A stretch of 64,000 nucleotides of DNA, taken from assembly GCA_016286385.1 (NCBI GenBank), contig JAEESO010000014.1:1-64000 (forward strand), in the 5' to 3' direction. The stretch's first letter is position 1; each line of letters opens with the position of its first letter. This document shows positions 1 to 10,120 of this stretch, piece by piece. This stretch comes from Bacteroidales bacterium. Its GTDB lineage: Bacteria > Bacteroidota > Bacteroidia > Bacteroidales > UBA932. The position numbers were made by a program, and so were the translations under genes. The notes beneath the pieces were generated by a model. That model was not told the origin of the DNA, did not search any database, and saw nothing but the letters and a program-made list of their open reading frames with translations.

Positions 1-1
1 C

Positions 2-612
<611 letters not shown>

Positions 613-613
<1 letters not shown>

Positions 614-2949
614 TGAAATCAAAAAACGATATCCTGATCAAGGTACTTTCCTTAGGTGTGGGATTGGCTGTGGGCATTGTGCTCATTGCCAAGGTGTTCT
701 TTGAGCTGAGTTACGACAGTTTCTACAAGGACATTGACCGGGTGTACACGATTAATACCTGGTACTCGCACCAAGGAGAGGAGAAAGATTATGGCCAGGT
801 GAGCGGCGCTGTTGCCGTGGGCTTTATGGATGAAGTGCCAGGCGTTGAGGCTGGCACCCGCACCACATATGTGTTCAACGGAAATACCTATCTGGATGAA
901 AATGGCAATAAATTGTCTGGTACCCTTGTCTGTGCCGACACCTGCTTCTTCCAGGTCTTTGACCGGCCGATTCTGGCCGGCGATCCCGTAAAGGTGCTGG
1001 GCAAATGGGGCTCGGTGTTGGTTAACCGGAGCTTCGCCGAAAAGATGGGCGGCGTTCAGGAGTGCATCGGCAAGCAGATATGCAATGCAGATATGGACGG
1101 GTTGAAGCTGACCATTGAAGGTGTTTTCGAGGATTTCCCCAAGAACGGCAGCCTGGACTACGATATCCTGCTGTCAATGGATACCTACGGCAAGAATAGC
1201 ACGGATAACTGGCTGGGCAATGACCGATATAAAGGCTATGTAAAACTGATGCCGGGTGTGGACCCGAACACCCTTACGGATGCCATCCGGAAGATGCAGG
1301 AAGCCCACCAGCCGCTGGAGCGGATTGAGGCACAGGGAACCAGCTTGCGATACTTCCTGAAACCGTTCAGCACCCTTCATACTTCCGACCCGGATGTGAA
1401 GTCCCAGGTGATTCTGCTGTCGATTGTGGCAGCGCTGCTGATTCTTATTTCCCTGCTGAACTACATCCTGATTGTTATCTCATCGATGGTGAAACGCTCC
1501 AAGGAAGTGGGTGTGCGCAAGTGCTATGGCGCGGAAGGAAAGCATATCTACGGAATGCTGGCCAAGGAAGCGCTGCTGCACATTGTGCTCTCACTGGTAC
1601 TGGCGGCCGTCATCATCTTTGCCGGCCGGAGCATCGTGGAGAACCTGCTGGGCGTACCTTTCCAGACGCTACTGGTTCCGCAGAGTATTACGGCCATCGT
1701 AGCTGTAATCTTGCTGGTGCTGGTCATCTCGATCGTCGTTCCGGCCGAACTGTACCAGCGAGTTCCGGTGTATGCGGCGCTGAAGAACTATACGGAGAAT
1801 TCCCGCAACTGGAAGCTGGGACTGTTGGGTGTGCAAGTGCTTATCAACGTGTTCCTGGTTGTGATGATGCTCATCATTGGCCGACAGTATCAGAAGGTAT
1901 CCAACGCCGATACGGGTTACGACTACAAGAATCTGTACTACTTTGATATGTTCGATGGAGACCGTCAGGCGCTGACCAGGGCACATCAGACACTCAAAAG
2001 CCTCCCGGAGGTCACCGGCGTTGCTGCCAGTTATAATCTTCCCTTCGAAGGCTCCAACGGCGACAATGTTTATCTGCCGAATGATGACCGGGAACTATTT
2101 AACATTGCCGACCAGTATGAATGCTCCCCGGATTTCTATGACCTGATGGGAATTCAATTCCTGGAGGGCCGTGCGCCCAGGGATTCTTCGGAGATTGCTG
2201 TGGATGAGAAGTTTGTGACCAAGATGGCCGAGTTTACGGACTGGAGCGACGGAGCTGTGGGCAAGCAGGTGTTTATTACCGGACACGACCATTCGAGCGA
2301 TACGGAAAGGCGTTATTTCACCATCTCCGGTGTGTATAAGAGCTACATTATTGGCAACCTGACCGGCGTGGACCCGCGCCCCAGCGCGCTGTTCTATGGG
2401 GAGGTTGGCAGTATGAGTTCCTGGATGCCGCATACCTTCTTCAAGGTAAGGCCGGAGGCACTGCCGAAGGTGCGCCAAGCGCTGGAGCAGGCCTTGGAGG
2501 GCCGGGAAATCAACATCCTGTCTTATGAGGAGCAGATGCGGGCGGCTTATGCCGACAGCAAGAAGATGCGGAATACAATGGCCATTGGCGCCGTTTTCTC
2601 ATTGCTGATTGCCTTGCTGGGCCTCATCGGCTTCATCCGGGATGAAAGCCTGCGCCGCTCAAAGGAGATGGCCGTCCGGAAGATCAATGGCGCCACTACC
2701 CGAGACATCCTGAGCGTCTTTGCATCGGATATCCTGAAACTGTCCGGAGTAATGGCCGTGATAGCCTGCATCGGTGCCTTCTTCGTGGCTCGCAAGTGGC
2801 TGGAGCAGTTTGCCGAAAAGGTGTCCCTGAATCCGCTCTATTTCATCGGTGGGGCGCTGCTGGTACTGTTTATTGTCCTTGGCGTGGTGGTACTGAACTG
2901 TCTGAAGATTGCCCGGGCGAATCCGGTTGAATCGTTGAAGAATGAATAA
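613..2949 (+). CDS. FtsX/MacB-family ABC transporter permease (778 aa)
   Basis: The protein has the Bacteroidetes double-FtsX layout: an N-terminal membrane helix (about residues 8-27), a periplasmic MacB core domain (about 30-250), three membrane helices with the FtsX motif SKEVGVRKCYGAEG (about 265-395), a second periplasmic domain, then a second FtsX unit with SKEMAVRKINGATT and three helices near the C terminus. It starts with GTG directly overlapping the ATPase stop codon, and no better start is visible. The N terminus is shorter than in many relatives, which carry extra residues before the first helix. It pairs with the ATPase upstream and the homologous permease 6 nt downstream, presumably as a heterodimer in the inner membrane. 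The substrate is unknown. Confidence 0.88.
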
Positions 2950-2955
2950 ACACGT

Positions 2956-5340
2956 ATGAAATCTTATCTGAAATTCCTATCCCGCAATAAATTATACACA
3001 GCCATCGAGGCCGTGGGGCTGGCGGTGAGCCTTGCGTTTGTGATCCTGATCGGGAGTTACGTGGTGCAGCAGTATGAAGTGGCGCACGAGTCGCCGGAGT
3101 GGGAGCGCACCTTTGTGCTGGGAAGCGACGAGTTCCTGGGCTTGACCTATTGGGACAAGGAGGAGCTGGAGATGAATATCCCGGAGGTCGAAGCAGCAAG
3201 CCGCGTAGCCTTGCTGTGGCAGCCGCTCATCCGTGAGGGCGATTATCTGCTACAGTGCTCTGGAATGGAGACCGATGCCGACTTCTTCAGGGTATTCCCG
3301 GAATACCATCTTGTAGAAGGCAGTGCGGAAGATTTTGTGGGCAAGGATGATGTCCTCATCAGTGAATCACTGGCCAGGAAACTATCCATAGATGGAGGAA
3401 GCCTTATTGGGCGTACTATTAATGTGGATGAATCGGACCGTACCATTAAAGGAATCTTTGCCGATTTTGACGGGACCTTCTTTATGCCCTACGACATTAT
3501 TACGCACATTTCGGGGACCTGGGCTGCAGCGCAGGAGCGGAACTTTGGCAGCATCGGCAACTACACGACCTGGTTCCGCGCACGCGACGATGCGGATCCA
3601 GCCGAGGTGAGGGGCAAAGTGAAAGCGCTGCTGCACAAGAACTACGACGCTATCTGGAGTGGGGAAAAGGTGGATTCCTGGAAAGCTTACCGAATGGATG
3701 AGGCTTTCTTTGCGACAGGGAACAGCAACGGCCTTACCCGTCAGGGTAACGCCCAGATGCTCAGGCTTCTGACTGTGGTTGTACTTCTCCTGCTTCTGTC
3801 AGCCATTTTCAACTATGTGAACCTGAGCCTGGCTTTGACGGGAAAGCGTTCCAAAGAAATGGCCACCCGGCGACTGCTGGGAGCCGATAAAACGGGCATC
3901 CTATGGAAATACATCGGAGAATCCGTGGCTTTCACCGCCGTCTGCTTTGCCGCGGCACTGCTACTGGCCGACCTTCTGGTCCCGATGATGAACAGCCTCG
4001 TTTCCACCAGCGATCCAGACGAGGTGATGCTGGGCATCGGCGATACCAGCGTGAGGCTATCCTTTATGATAACGCCCGGGTATATCCTGGCATACATCGC
4101 CGGTATCCTGCTTTTGGGCACCCTCTGTGGACTTCTTCCGGCTATCGTAGCCTCGCGTTACGAGCCCATTGACGTGATCAAAGGGACGCTTCGGCGCCGC
4201 AGCAAAATGGTACTGAGCAAGGTGTTCATCGTGGTGCAGAACGTCTTGTCGGTATTCCTGATTGCCTTGGCGCTGGTGATGGAAGTGCAGATGCGGCATA
4301 TGCTCACCCGGCCGATGCACTCCGCAACAGAGAATCTCTATTACATTGAGTACTCTGCCCGCGACTACGATATGATGAAACTCTTCAAGGACAAGGTGGA
4401 GCAGCTGCCCTTTGTGACAAAGGCGGGTGTGGGGCGCGGTATCCCAGGGCTCATCAATATGACGATGGGCATCAAGGTGGACGAGGAGCATCACGTAGAT
4501 ATGCCGGTCATTCTTTGTGACTCCACCTATTTCAAACTGCTGGGACTGGAGGTGGAAGAAGATTTCGGCCATCCGCTCACGCATTCGCTCTGGATGAGCC
4601 GCAGTGCATTCAACGCCGCCGCGGTGTCGGATACCTCCACCGTGTTCCCCCGGAGAATCAATATGAACGGTGCCCAGCCGGAGTTCATCGGTGGCGTAGT
4701 GACGGATTATCCAACCCGGCCGGCCTCGGAGAGCAACCAGAACCCTAATGGTGGAGTCATCGTTACCCGGGCAGAAGAACTCCGCTATTCCAATTGTATG
4801 TTGATTGGCACCACAGGAGAGGACGAGTCATACGACAAAGACATCCGGCAGGCATACAGGGAATATCGGCTGGAGACCTCCGGCGTGGAGGAACCCGCTT
4901 GGCGGTACGGCTTCGTGCGTGACATCAACACGAAAATGCTGGCCCCTGTGCGGAGGACCCTGCGGCTGGTGGAACTCTTTGCGGTTCTGGCAGTGTTAAT
5001 TTCACTCCTGGGGCTCCTGGCGATGAGCACGTATTTTGCCGATGAGAACACCAAACAGATTGCCGTGAGGAAGGTTTTTGGCTCTGATGTAACGCACGAG
5101 ACATGGAGGAACGTCCGTAGCTATATGGTTTTGACCGGCATTGCCTGCGCCATCGGTATCCCGCTGGCCGTCTGGGCCGCCAGGGTTTATCTGGAGCGGT
5201 TTGCGTATCGCGTTGAGAACTACGGATGGGTGTTTGTGGTGGCGGTCATCATTTCACTGGCCATCGCCTTCGGTACCGTGCTATGGCAAACGCTGAAGGC
5301 CGCGAAGACCAACCCGGCGGTTGAACTGAAAAAAGAATAA
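2956..5340 (+). CDS. FtsX/MacB-family ABC transporter permease (794 aa)
   Basis: This is the second permease of the operon, homologous to its neighbour. The N terminus MKSYLKFLSRNKLYT followed by a hydrophobic helix is the classical start for the family. A periplasmic MacB-like domain is followed by a three-helix FtsX unit with SKEMATRRLLGADK near residue 300, a second periplasmic domain and a last FtsX unit with TKQIAVRKVFGSDV near residue 700. With the partner permease it should form the membrane part of one exporter. The gene ends at a convergent junction with a minus-strand gene, with no intergenic DNA between them. Codon choice (many CTG leucines) matches the two genes upstream, so the three look like one inherited unit. 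Confidence 0.88.
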   Translation: MKSYLKFLSRNKLYTAIEAVGLAVSLAFVILIGSYVVQQYEVAHESPEWERTFVLGSDEFLGLTYWDKEELEMNIPEVEAASRVALLWQPLIREGDYLLQCSGMETDADFFRVFPEYHLVEGSAEDFVGKDDVLISESLARKLSIDGGSLIGRTINVDESDRTIKGIFADFDGTFFMPYDIITHISGTWAAAQERNFGSIGNYTTWFRARDDADPAEVRGKVKALLHKNYDAIWSGEKVDSWKAYRMDEAFFATGNSNGLTRQGNAQMLRLLTVVVLLLLLSAIFNYVNLSLALTGKRSKEMATRRLLGADKTGILWKYIGESVAFTAVCFAAALLLADLLVPMMNSLVSTSDPDEVMLGIGDTSVRLSFMITPGYILAYIAGILLLGTLCGLLPAIVASRYEPIDVIKGTLRRRSKMVLSKVFIVVQNVLSVFLIALALVMEVQMRHMLTRPMHSATENLYYIEYSARDYDMMKLFKDKVEQLPFVTKAGVGRGIPGLINMTMGIKVDEEHHVDMPVILCDSTYFKLLGLEVEEDFGHPLTHSLWMSRSAFNAAAVSDTSTVFPRRINMNGAQPEFIGGVVTDYPTRPASESNQNPNGGVIVTRAEELRYSNCMLIGTTGEDESYDKDIRQAYREYRLETSGVEEPAWRYGFVRDINTKMLAPVRRTLRLVELFAVLAVLISLLGLLAMSTYFADENTKQIAVRKVFGSDVTHETWRNVRSYMVLTGIACAIGIPLAVWAARVYLERFAYRVENYGWVFVVAVIISLAIAFGTVLWQTLKAAKTNPAVELKKE

Positions 5341-5670
5341 TTATTGGATGGAAGCAAATTGGTCCAAATACCTGTTGGCGGCGGCGAGTTCGGGAAGATT
5401 TCTCTCCTGGAAGGCGGCGCAGTACAGTTCCCGGAAACGGCAGAGTTCTTCCCACATGGCACTGCGGGCCGATTTGCTCTCCTGGAGTCTTCCATACCGG
5501 ATGGTAAGGTCCATCAACTCCTGGAAACGGGCAAATGCACTCTGGGCACGGCTTTCTTTCCCGGCCTCGAGCGCCTTTAGGACACGGGAAGTCTCGCTGC
5601 CGATGTTGGCCATCTGCTGCGGAAAACTCAGTTCGGCCCAACGGCCATTTTCCAGCGACCTGTGTTGCAT
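5341..5670 (-). CDS. small alpha-helical protein of unknown function (109 aa)
   Basis: I do not recognise a named family. The protein is short, soluble and predicted almost wholly helical (QQMANIGSETSRVLKALEAG, then FARFQELMDLTIRYGRLQ), with no signal peptide or membrane segment, suggesting a helical bundle. Its ATG begins on the base right after the stop codon of the DUF5674 gene, so the two are very likely co-translated and may act together. It converges head-on with the ABC permease, the two stop codons being adjacent. Confidence 0.7.
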   Translation of the reverse strand: MQHRSLENGRWAELSFPQQMANIGSETSRVLKALEAGKESRAQSAFARFQELMDLTIRYGRLQESKSARSAMWEELCRFRELYCAAFQERNLPELAAANRYLDQFASIQ

Positions 5671-6012
5671 CTATGCAGTAATGAATTTATCGACAATAGC
5701 TTTGATGGCCCCTCGGATTTCAGGATCCTCCACATCCCTGGAAGGATTTCCCTGCCAGGAGCGGATATTGATGAGCGAATCAAATTCGATGAAATCTTCC
5801 CCTTCTTCCTCCACCCAGAGGTTGAAGCCCCAGAGGCACTCCTGTGCAGAGCCGTCTTCTAACAGAAGGCGTTCCAAGTCTGCGTGGAGATCGGCATCAA
5901 CAGCCAAGAGACCTCGTTTTACATCGGCCACACATTTTATCATGTCACCGAAGGTATTTTGTGCCAGCGTACGGAGCGTTTCTCTGGATATGGGTTGCTG
6001 AAGAATCTGCAT
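5671..6012 (-). CDS. DUF5674 family protein (113 aa)
   Basis: The sequence matches the DUF5674 pattern as I know it: a QPIS...LAQNTFGDMIKCVADV opening, then LHADLERLLLEDGS, a CLWGFNLW segment, and the hallmark FIEFDSLINIRSWQGNPSR followed by VEDPEIRGAI. The function of the family is unknown. It is cytoplasmic, with no signal peptide. It is the first gene of a two-gene minus-strand operon with the small helical protein. A -7 box (TATCTTTG on the minus strand, 6027-6034) lies 14 nt before the ATG. Such small gene pairs can behave like toxin-antitoxin modules, but nothing here proves that. Confidence 0.8.
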   Translation of the reverse strand: MQILQQPISRETLRTLAQNTFGDMIKCVADVKRGLLAVDADLHADLERLLLEDGSAQECLWGFNLWVEEEGEDFIEFDSLINIRSWQGNPSRDVEDPEIRGAIKAIVDKFITA

Positions 6013-6026
6013 GATTTCAATTTTGA

Positions 6027-6034
6027 CAAAGATA
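6027..6034 (-). promoter_or_regulatory. -7 promoter element for the DUF5674 pair
   Basis: On the minus strand this reads TATCTTTG, the Bacteroidetes -7 consensus, 14 nt before the ATG. A TTTG lies upstream with a spacing near 17 nt (6052-6055), slightly short of the usual 19-20. Confidence 0.5.
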
Positions 6035-6050
6035 CAAATAATAAATTAAG

Positions 6051-6086
6051 ACAAAAAGCGATATTCTGATCAAGGACCTTTCTCAG
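6051..6086 (+). pseudogene. remnant of the 5' end of an ABC permease gene
   Basis: About 25 bases here match the 5' coding end of the permease gene at 613 with few differences (shared core CGATAT, then CTGATCAAGG). In one frame it reads KSDILIKDLS, against KSKNDILIKVLS at the start of that permease. No start codon or continuing permease frame follows; the open frame stops within about 20 codons. It is most simply a decayed scrap of a further permease copy. Confidence 0.4.
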
Positions 6087-6223
6087 GAGCATCGGGTATG
6101 TCGACATAACCTAGATGAAAAAGTTGCTAAAATTACTTAACTTTATGCGGTTTTTGCGTCTATATCTGTGAAGTATGGATAAAACGCTTATAATAGAACT
6201 CACCGTAAAAACGAGGACAAAAG

Positions 6224-6634
6224 ATGAAAAGCATTCTGAGATTATCAATTTTTATGGCGCTGCTGGTGGCCGGACTGTGCGGGTGTAATAAGGTTGACGT
6301 GAACAAGTTGGAGGGCACCTGGTCAGAGCAGTACGACCCAGCGATCTTTGCAATGGACGGCTCCGTGGAGTACACCTTCGACGGGAACAACGGTTATCAA
6401 CTTCACGTATATGATGCCCTAAGCGGTGAATCGCACGACTACAGCGGCCACTATGCCATCGACTTGATTAACAAGGGCACTATTACCATCAACCCTGCGA
6501 TGTCGGACTACAGCAATGTCACCTACAAGCTTGTGAAACTGACGTCAAAGGAGATGGAATGGCAGAAGGAGGGTACAACGTATTCTGTGGGCTCCTGGGG
6601 CTCTGACTATCGGCACTTTGTGCGGGAGAAGTAG
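6224..6634 (+). CDS. small lipocalin-like lipoprotein (136 aa)
   Basis: The N terminus MKSILRLSIFMALLVAGLCGCNK is a lipoprotein signal with lipobox LCGC, so the mature protein should be lipid-anchored in the envelope. The rest (KLEGTWSEQYDPAIFAMDGSVEYTF..., then YKLVKLTSKEMEWQ) has the strand-rich 'LxGTW...' pattern of lipocalin-like proteins. The ligand is unknown. It stands alone and converges with the DUF1016 gene. Its TAG stop overlaps the edge of a REP-like palindrome. Confidence 0.75.
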   Translation: MKSILRLSIFMALLVAGLCGCNKVDVNKLEGTWSEQYDPAIFAMDGSVEYTFDGNNGYQLHVYDALSGESHDYSGHYAIDLINKGTITINPAMSDYSNVTYKLVKLTSKEMEWQKEGTTYSVGSWGSDYRHFVREK

Positions 6635-6660
6635 ATCCTTCGGCTTCGCCTCAGGATGAC
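6633..6660. repeat. REP-like palindrome, copy 1
   Basis: The sequence runs from AGATCC to GGATGAC around a short hairpin (CTTCGG...). It shares the AGATyC...GrATGAC edges with copies at 27827 and 47873. It sits between convergent genes and contains or overlaps both stop codons: TAG at 6632-6634 on plus and TGA at 6651-6653 on minus. Confidence 0.6.
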
Positions 6661-7736
6661 ATCAGGCACTTCTCGATTTCTTCAGGAGACGGTAGGGCGT
6701 TTTTCAAATCGTCAGGAAGTTGCTCACGGGTAACCTCGTATTCGGAGATTCCCATCGGCCTATTGATCGCTGACAAAGCATATCTAGCCAAAACGGTATT
6801 CTTCTCCTTGCAGATCAGCAGGCCGATAGCCGGTTTTTCTACTTCGGTGTTGAGGAGGTCATCCACCATGGCGACATATCCTGCCAATTGTCCCAGATCC
6901 GGGAAATCGAACTCCGTAACCTTGACCTCAATCACGCAATATCGATGCAGCGGGATAATGTAAAAGAGCAAGTCGATGAACTTCTCCTTTCCTCCGCCAA
7001 CAAGGCGATACTCCTTGCCGACATAAGAGAAGCCCTTGCCCAGTTCAACCAGGAACTGGGTGATGTGTTCAATCAGGGCATCTTTCAACTCGGCCTCCTG
7101 GTACCTTTCCTTTCCCGGCAGAAATGTGAAATCGAACGGACTTTTCAGAAGCTCCTGGGCAAGGTCGCTTTCCGGTGCAGGTATGGTGATCGCGAAGTTA
7201 GTCTGGGCTGCGCCCTGGCGCTCGTAGAGGTCTGTTGAGAGGAAGTTCAGAAGTACTGCTCTTCCCCAATTATTATCCAGCGACTTCCTGGCAAAGAAAA
7301 GACCTTTCTTTGCATCACCTTTCACTTTGTCGATGATGCACATGTGGTGAGTCCAAGGTATATTGAAGATCAAGTCCAAAACGTCAGCATCTTGCTGACG
7401 AATTGGTGTCGCAGAATCGTCAATAACCCCTTGACGATTTTCAAGTAACTGACAATAAAGGCGATAGAAGTAGTGAGTATAATTTATGGTTGTTGGAGAC
7501 ATACCACGATTCAGGGCCAAGGCCTTCTTCAGGTCCTTACTCACATTCTCATAGAAATGGCTGCCGTAGCGGTTCTCATACTGCCGCTTCTCAATGTCTT
7601 CACCTACTGACCAGTAGAAGCGAAGCATCTCATCATTGACCTTTATCGCAGCCTTAATCTGGCTGGAGCGATACCGTTGTGCTAGCTCTGCAATCCACTG
7701 GGCGTATTCTTTGTCCAATTTCATCAACTGTTCCAT
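6651..7736 (-). CDS. DUF1016/YhcG-family protein with PDDEXK nuclease domain (361 aa)
   Basis: The N-terminal half is the helical DUF1016 N-terminal domain (YAQWIAELAQRYRSSQIKAAIKVNDEMLRFYWSVG, then the conserved WTHHMCIIDKVK region). The C-terminal half is the PDDEXK domain, with FIDLLFY and CVIEVKV carrying the conserved D and ExK residues, followed by DLGQLAGYVAMVDD. The family contains predicted nucleases found in mobile and defence regions and near restriction loci. No methylase or other restriction gene is close by, so this is a solitary copy. I chose the ATG at 7736; a start 24 nt upstream would need TTG, and the ATG at 7724 is also possible. A -7 box TACGTTTG (minus strand, 7758-7765) precedes it. 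Confidence 0.85.
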   Translation of the reverse strand: MEQLMKLDKEYAQWIAELAQRYRSSQIKAAIKVNDEMLRFYWSVGEDIEKRQYENRYGSHFYENVSKDLKKALALNRGMSPTTINYTHYFYRLYCQLLENRQGVIDDSATPIRQQDADVLDLIFNIPWTHHMCIIDKVKGDAKKGLFFARKSLDNNWGRAVLLNFLSTDLYERQGAAQTNFAITIPAPESDLAQELLKSPFDFTFLPGKERYQEAELKDALIEHITQFLVELGKGFSYVGKEYRLVGGGKEKFIDLLFYIIPLHRYCVIEVKVTEFDFPDLGQLAGYVAMVDDLLNTEVEKPAIGLLICKEKNTVLARYALSAINRPMGISEYEVTREQLPDDLKNALPSPEEIEKCLMSS

Positions 7737-7815
7737 AGCGAACGTAATTAAGATTAACAAACGTAGTGATAGGTTAATAAGTTTAATCGCTGTAAAGATA
7801 AGGAATGTGCATAAC

Positions 7816-7929
7816 GGCGGTGGAGGCTAAGTACCTCATTTGTAATTACTTACAAGGGTTTCTACCAGAAAAAATTCTGGGAGAAACCGTTGTAAACGCC
7901 AGAGTGTCAGCAGCTTAGCTTCCACCGCC
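7816..7929. repeat. 114-bp highly structured palindromic element
   Basis: The ends are a 16-bp inverted repeat: GGCGGTGGAGGCTAAG at 7816-7831 pairs with 7914-7929, with one G-T wobble and no true mismatch. Inside, 7850-7870 and 7875-7895 form a second hairpin with 21-nt arms, two mismatches and an AAAA loop. The right inner part (AAACGCCAGAGTGTCAGC) resembles a stretch at 27045. No coding sequence, target-site duplication or adjacent transposase or reverse transcriptase is seen. It could be a MITE-like element or a structured RNA. Confidence 0.7.
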
Positions 7930-7990
7930 CACCGAGAACCACTAATGGAAACCTCCAACTCAGAACCAAACCGGGCTGCCCGCCGGAAAT

Positions 7991-8021
7991 TTCGTTAATT
8001 ACCGCAATTTCACTATCTTTG
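7991..8021 (+). promoter_or_regulatory. promoter of the prolyl oligopeptidase operon
   Basis: TTCG (7991-7994, one base off TTTG) is followed after 19 nt by TATCTTTG (8014-8021). Only 5 nt separate this box from the ATG, so the transcript is probably leaderless. Confidence 0.65.
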
Positions 8022-8026
8022 GGAAT

Positions 8027-10120
8027 ATGAAACGTTCACTGATTCTATTCCTGATGGCAGCAATTGCATTTGACGCCTGCGCGCCCAAGCCTGTGGTAAC
8101 GCGCAAAGACAACACTGTAGATACTTATTTCGGCACTGAGGTTCCGGACCCTTACCGCTGGCTGGAGGATGATTCCTCCGAAGAAACCGCCGCGTGGGTG
8201 AAGGCCCAGAACAAGGTGACGGACTATTACCTCAAGCGCCTCCCGGGCCGTGAGAAACTCCTGAAGCGCCTCAAGGAAGTGGCCAACTATGAGAAGGTTG
8301 GCATTCCCTTCCATGAGAAAAACGGCAAGTGGTACATCTATAAGAACAACGGCCTCCAGAACCAGAGCGTCCTCTATGAGATGGAATCTCCGGAGGATGT
8401 CCCGGTGGTTTTCCTGGACCCCAACACCCTTTCCGAAGACGGCACTGTTGCCCTGAAGGGCTGCTATTTTTCAAATGATGGCCGATATATGGCCTACACC
8501 ATCTCCCGCAGCGGCTCCGACTGGGAGGAAATCTACGTTATGGACGCCCGTACAAAGGAATTCCTTCCGGACCACATAGAGTGGGCCAAATTCACTGAGG
8601 CGGCCTGGTGCGGAGACGGCTTCTACTACAGCGCCTACGACCGCCCCGGCGAGGACCACGCCTACAGCGGCAAGAACGAGGGCCACAAGATTTACTACCA
8701 TAAGATCGGCACCCCTCAGTCGGAGGACGTCCTGTTCTTTGAGAATCCGGCCGAGCCCCTCCGCTTCTACCAGTTCACGGTCAACGAGGCAGAGACCATG
8801 GGCTTCCTTTATGAGGACGGGGCCGATATCGGCAATAATCTCTATGTCAAGGATTTAAGGAAGGCCGATTCCCCGTTTGTCCAGATTACGAAGGATATGA
8901 AGAACGCCTGCTACCCCGTGGAGACTGACGGCGAACTTATCTACCTCTTTACCAACGTGGACGCCCCCATGAACAAGCTGGTTGTCACAACTATCGGCAA
9001 TCCAAAAGTGTGGAAGGACCTTATCCCGGAGTGGGACTGCGTGCTTAACGGCGTGTCCTTCATAACCGACGGCTTCATCATTGCAAATTACTCCAAGGAC
9101 GCCTCCACGCACGCCTACCTCTATGACCGCCATGACGGCCGCCGCGTAGAGGAACTTCACCTTCCGGGAGTTGGCAGCGCTTCCTTCAGCGCAAAGCTTG
9201 GAGAGCCCTGGTGCTACTATTCCTATTCCAGCTTCACTACCCCCGGAACCATCTATTTCTGGAACATAGAAACCGGCGACAGCATTGTGTACAAGCAGCC
9301 TCAGACCGCTTTTGACCTCTCCGGCTTTGAGACGGTACAGGTGTTCTTCCCCTCAAAGGACGGCACCCGCATCCCCATGTTCCTTACCTATAAGAAAGGT
9401 ATCAGACTGGACGGATCAAACCCCGTTTACCTCTACGGCTACGGCGGCTTTGACATCTCCCTTTCCCCGTCATTCAGTGCAATGAGGGTGCCTTATCTTG
9501 AGGCCGGCGGCATCTACGCGCAGGTGAACCTTCGCGGCGGCGGAGAATACGGTGAGGCCTGGCACCTTGCCGGTACCAAGATGAACAAGCAGAACGTGTT
9601 TGACGACTTCATCGGGGCAGCCGAATGGCTCATCGCAAATGGCTACACCAGCTCTGAGAAACTTGCCATCGTGGGCGGCTCCAACGGCGGCCTTCTGGTT
9701 GGCGCCTGTATGACGCAAAGACCTGATCTTTACGCAGTTGCAATTCCCCAGGTGGGCGTTATGGATATGCTCCGCTACCACAAGTTCACTATCGGCTGGA
9801 ACTGGGCCCCGGATTACGGCACTTCAGAGGACTCTGAGGAAATGTTCCGCTATCTCCTTGGATATTCTCCGCTCCACAACCTGAAGCCCGGAACGGCATA
9901 TCCGGCCACACTTGTCACCACCGCCGATCACGACGACAGGGTGGTCCCCGCCCATTCCTTCAAGTTTGCCGCAACCCTCCAGGAGTGCAACTCCGGAGAT
10001 AAGCCGCAGCTCATAAGGATAGACTCCAAGGCCGGTCACGGCGGCGGCAAACCCCTTGCCAAAGTGCTTGAGGAACAGGCCGATATCTACTCCTTCATAA
10101 TGCACAACACCGGCATGTAG
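8027..10120 (+). CDS. prolyl oligopeptidase family serine peptidase (S9A), exported
   Basis: At 697 residues it has the full length of S9A prolyl oligopeptidases. It has an N-terminal beta-propeller (DPYRWLEDDSSEETAAWV at the start is the classical opening) and a C-terminal alpha/beta-hydrolase domain with catalytic Ser552 in GGSNGG, Asp near 637 in DHDDRVVP and His671 in KAGHGGG. It cleaves short peptides after proline. The first 19 residues are a hydrophobic signal ending in DAC, so it is exported, perhaps as a lipoprotein, although the lipobox is weak. It heads a five-gene run (phospholipase D-like, lipoprotein, TonB receptor, DUF4249) with near-zero spacing, which suggests a role in envelope nutrient processing. 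Confidence 0.92.
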   Translation: MKRSLILFLMAAIAFDACAPKPVVTRKDNTVDTYFGTEVPDPYRWLEDDSSEETAAWVKAQNKVTDYYLKRLPGREKLLKRLKEVANYEKVGIPFHEKNGKWYIYKNNGLQNQSVLYEMESPEDVPVVFLDPNTLSEDGTVALKGCYFSNDGRYMAYTISRSGSDWEEIYVMDARTKEFLPDHIEWAKFTEAAWCGDGFYYSAYDRPGEDHAYSGKNEGHKIYYHKIGTPQSEDVLFFENPAEPLRFYQFTVNEAETMGFLYEDGADIGNNLYVKDLRKADSPFVQITKDMKNACYPVETDGELIYLFTNVDAPMNKLVVTTIGNPKVWKDLIPEWDCVLNGVSFITDGFIIANYSKDASTHAYLYDRHDGRRVEELHLPGVGSASFSAKLGEPWCYYSYSSFTTPGTIYFWNIETGDSIVYKQPQTAFDLSGFETVQVFFPSKDGTRIPMFLTYKKGIRLDGSNPVYLYGYGGFDISLSPSFSAMRVPYLEAGGIYAQVNLRGGGEYGEAWHLAGTKMNKQNVFDDFIGAAEWLIANGYTSSEKLAIVGGSNGGLLVGACMTQRPDLYAVAIPQVGVMDMLRYHKFTIGWNWAPDYGTSEDSEEMFRYLLGYSPLHNLKPGTAYPATLVTTADHDDRVVPAHSFKFAATLQECNSGDKPQLIRIDSKAGHGGGKPLAKVLEEQADIYSFIMHNTGM

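Noticed and set aside
5348-6001. 217-codon open frame on the plus strand over the DUF5674 pair
   Set aside because: The minus-strand reading gives a recognised family with matching start and stop spacing; the plus frame does not.
6115-6171. 18-codon open frame MKKLLKLLNFMRFLRLYL
   Set aside because: It is too short and lies in AT-rich decayed DNA with no -7 box or downstream partner; could be chance.
7816-7929. Retron non-coding RNA
   Set aside because: The base-paired ends and inner hairpin recall a retron msr-msd, but no reverse transcriptase gene is near.
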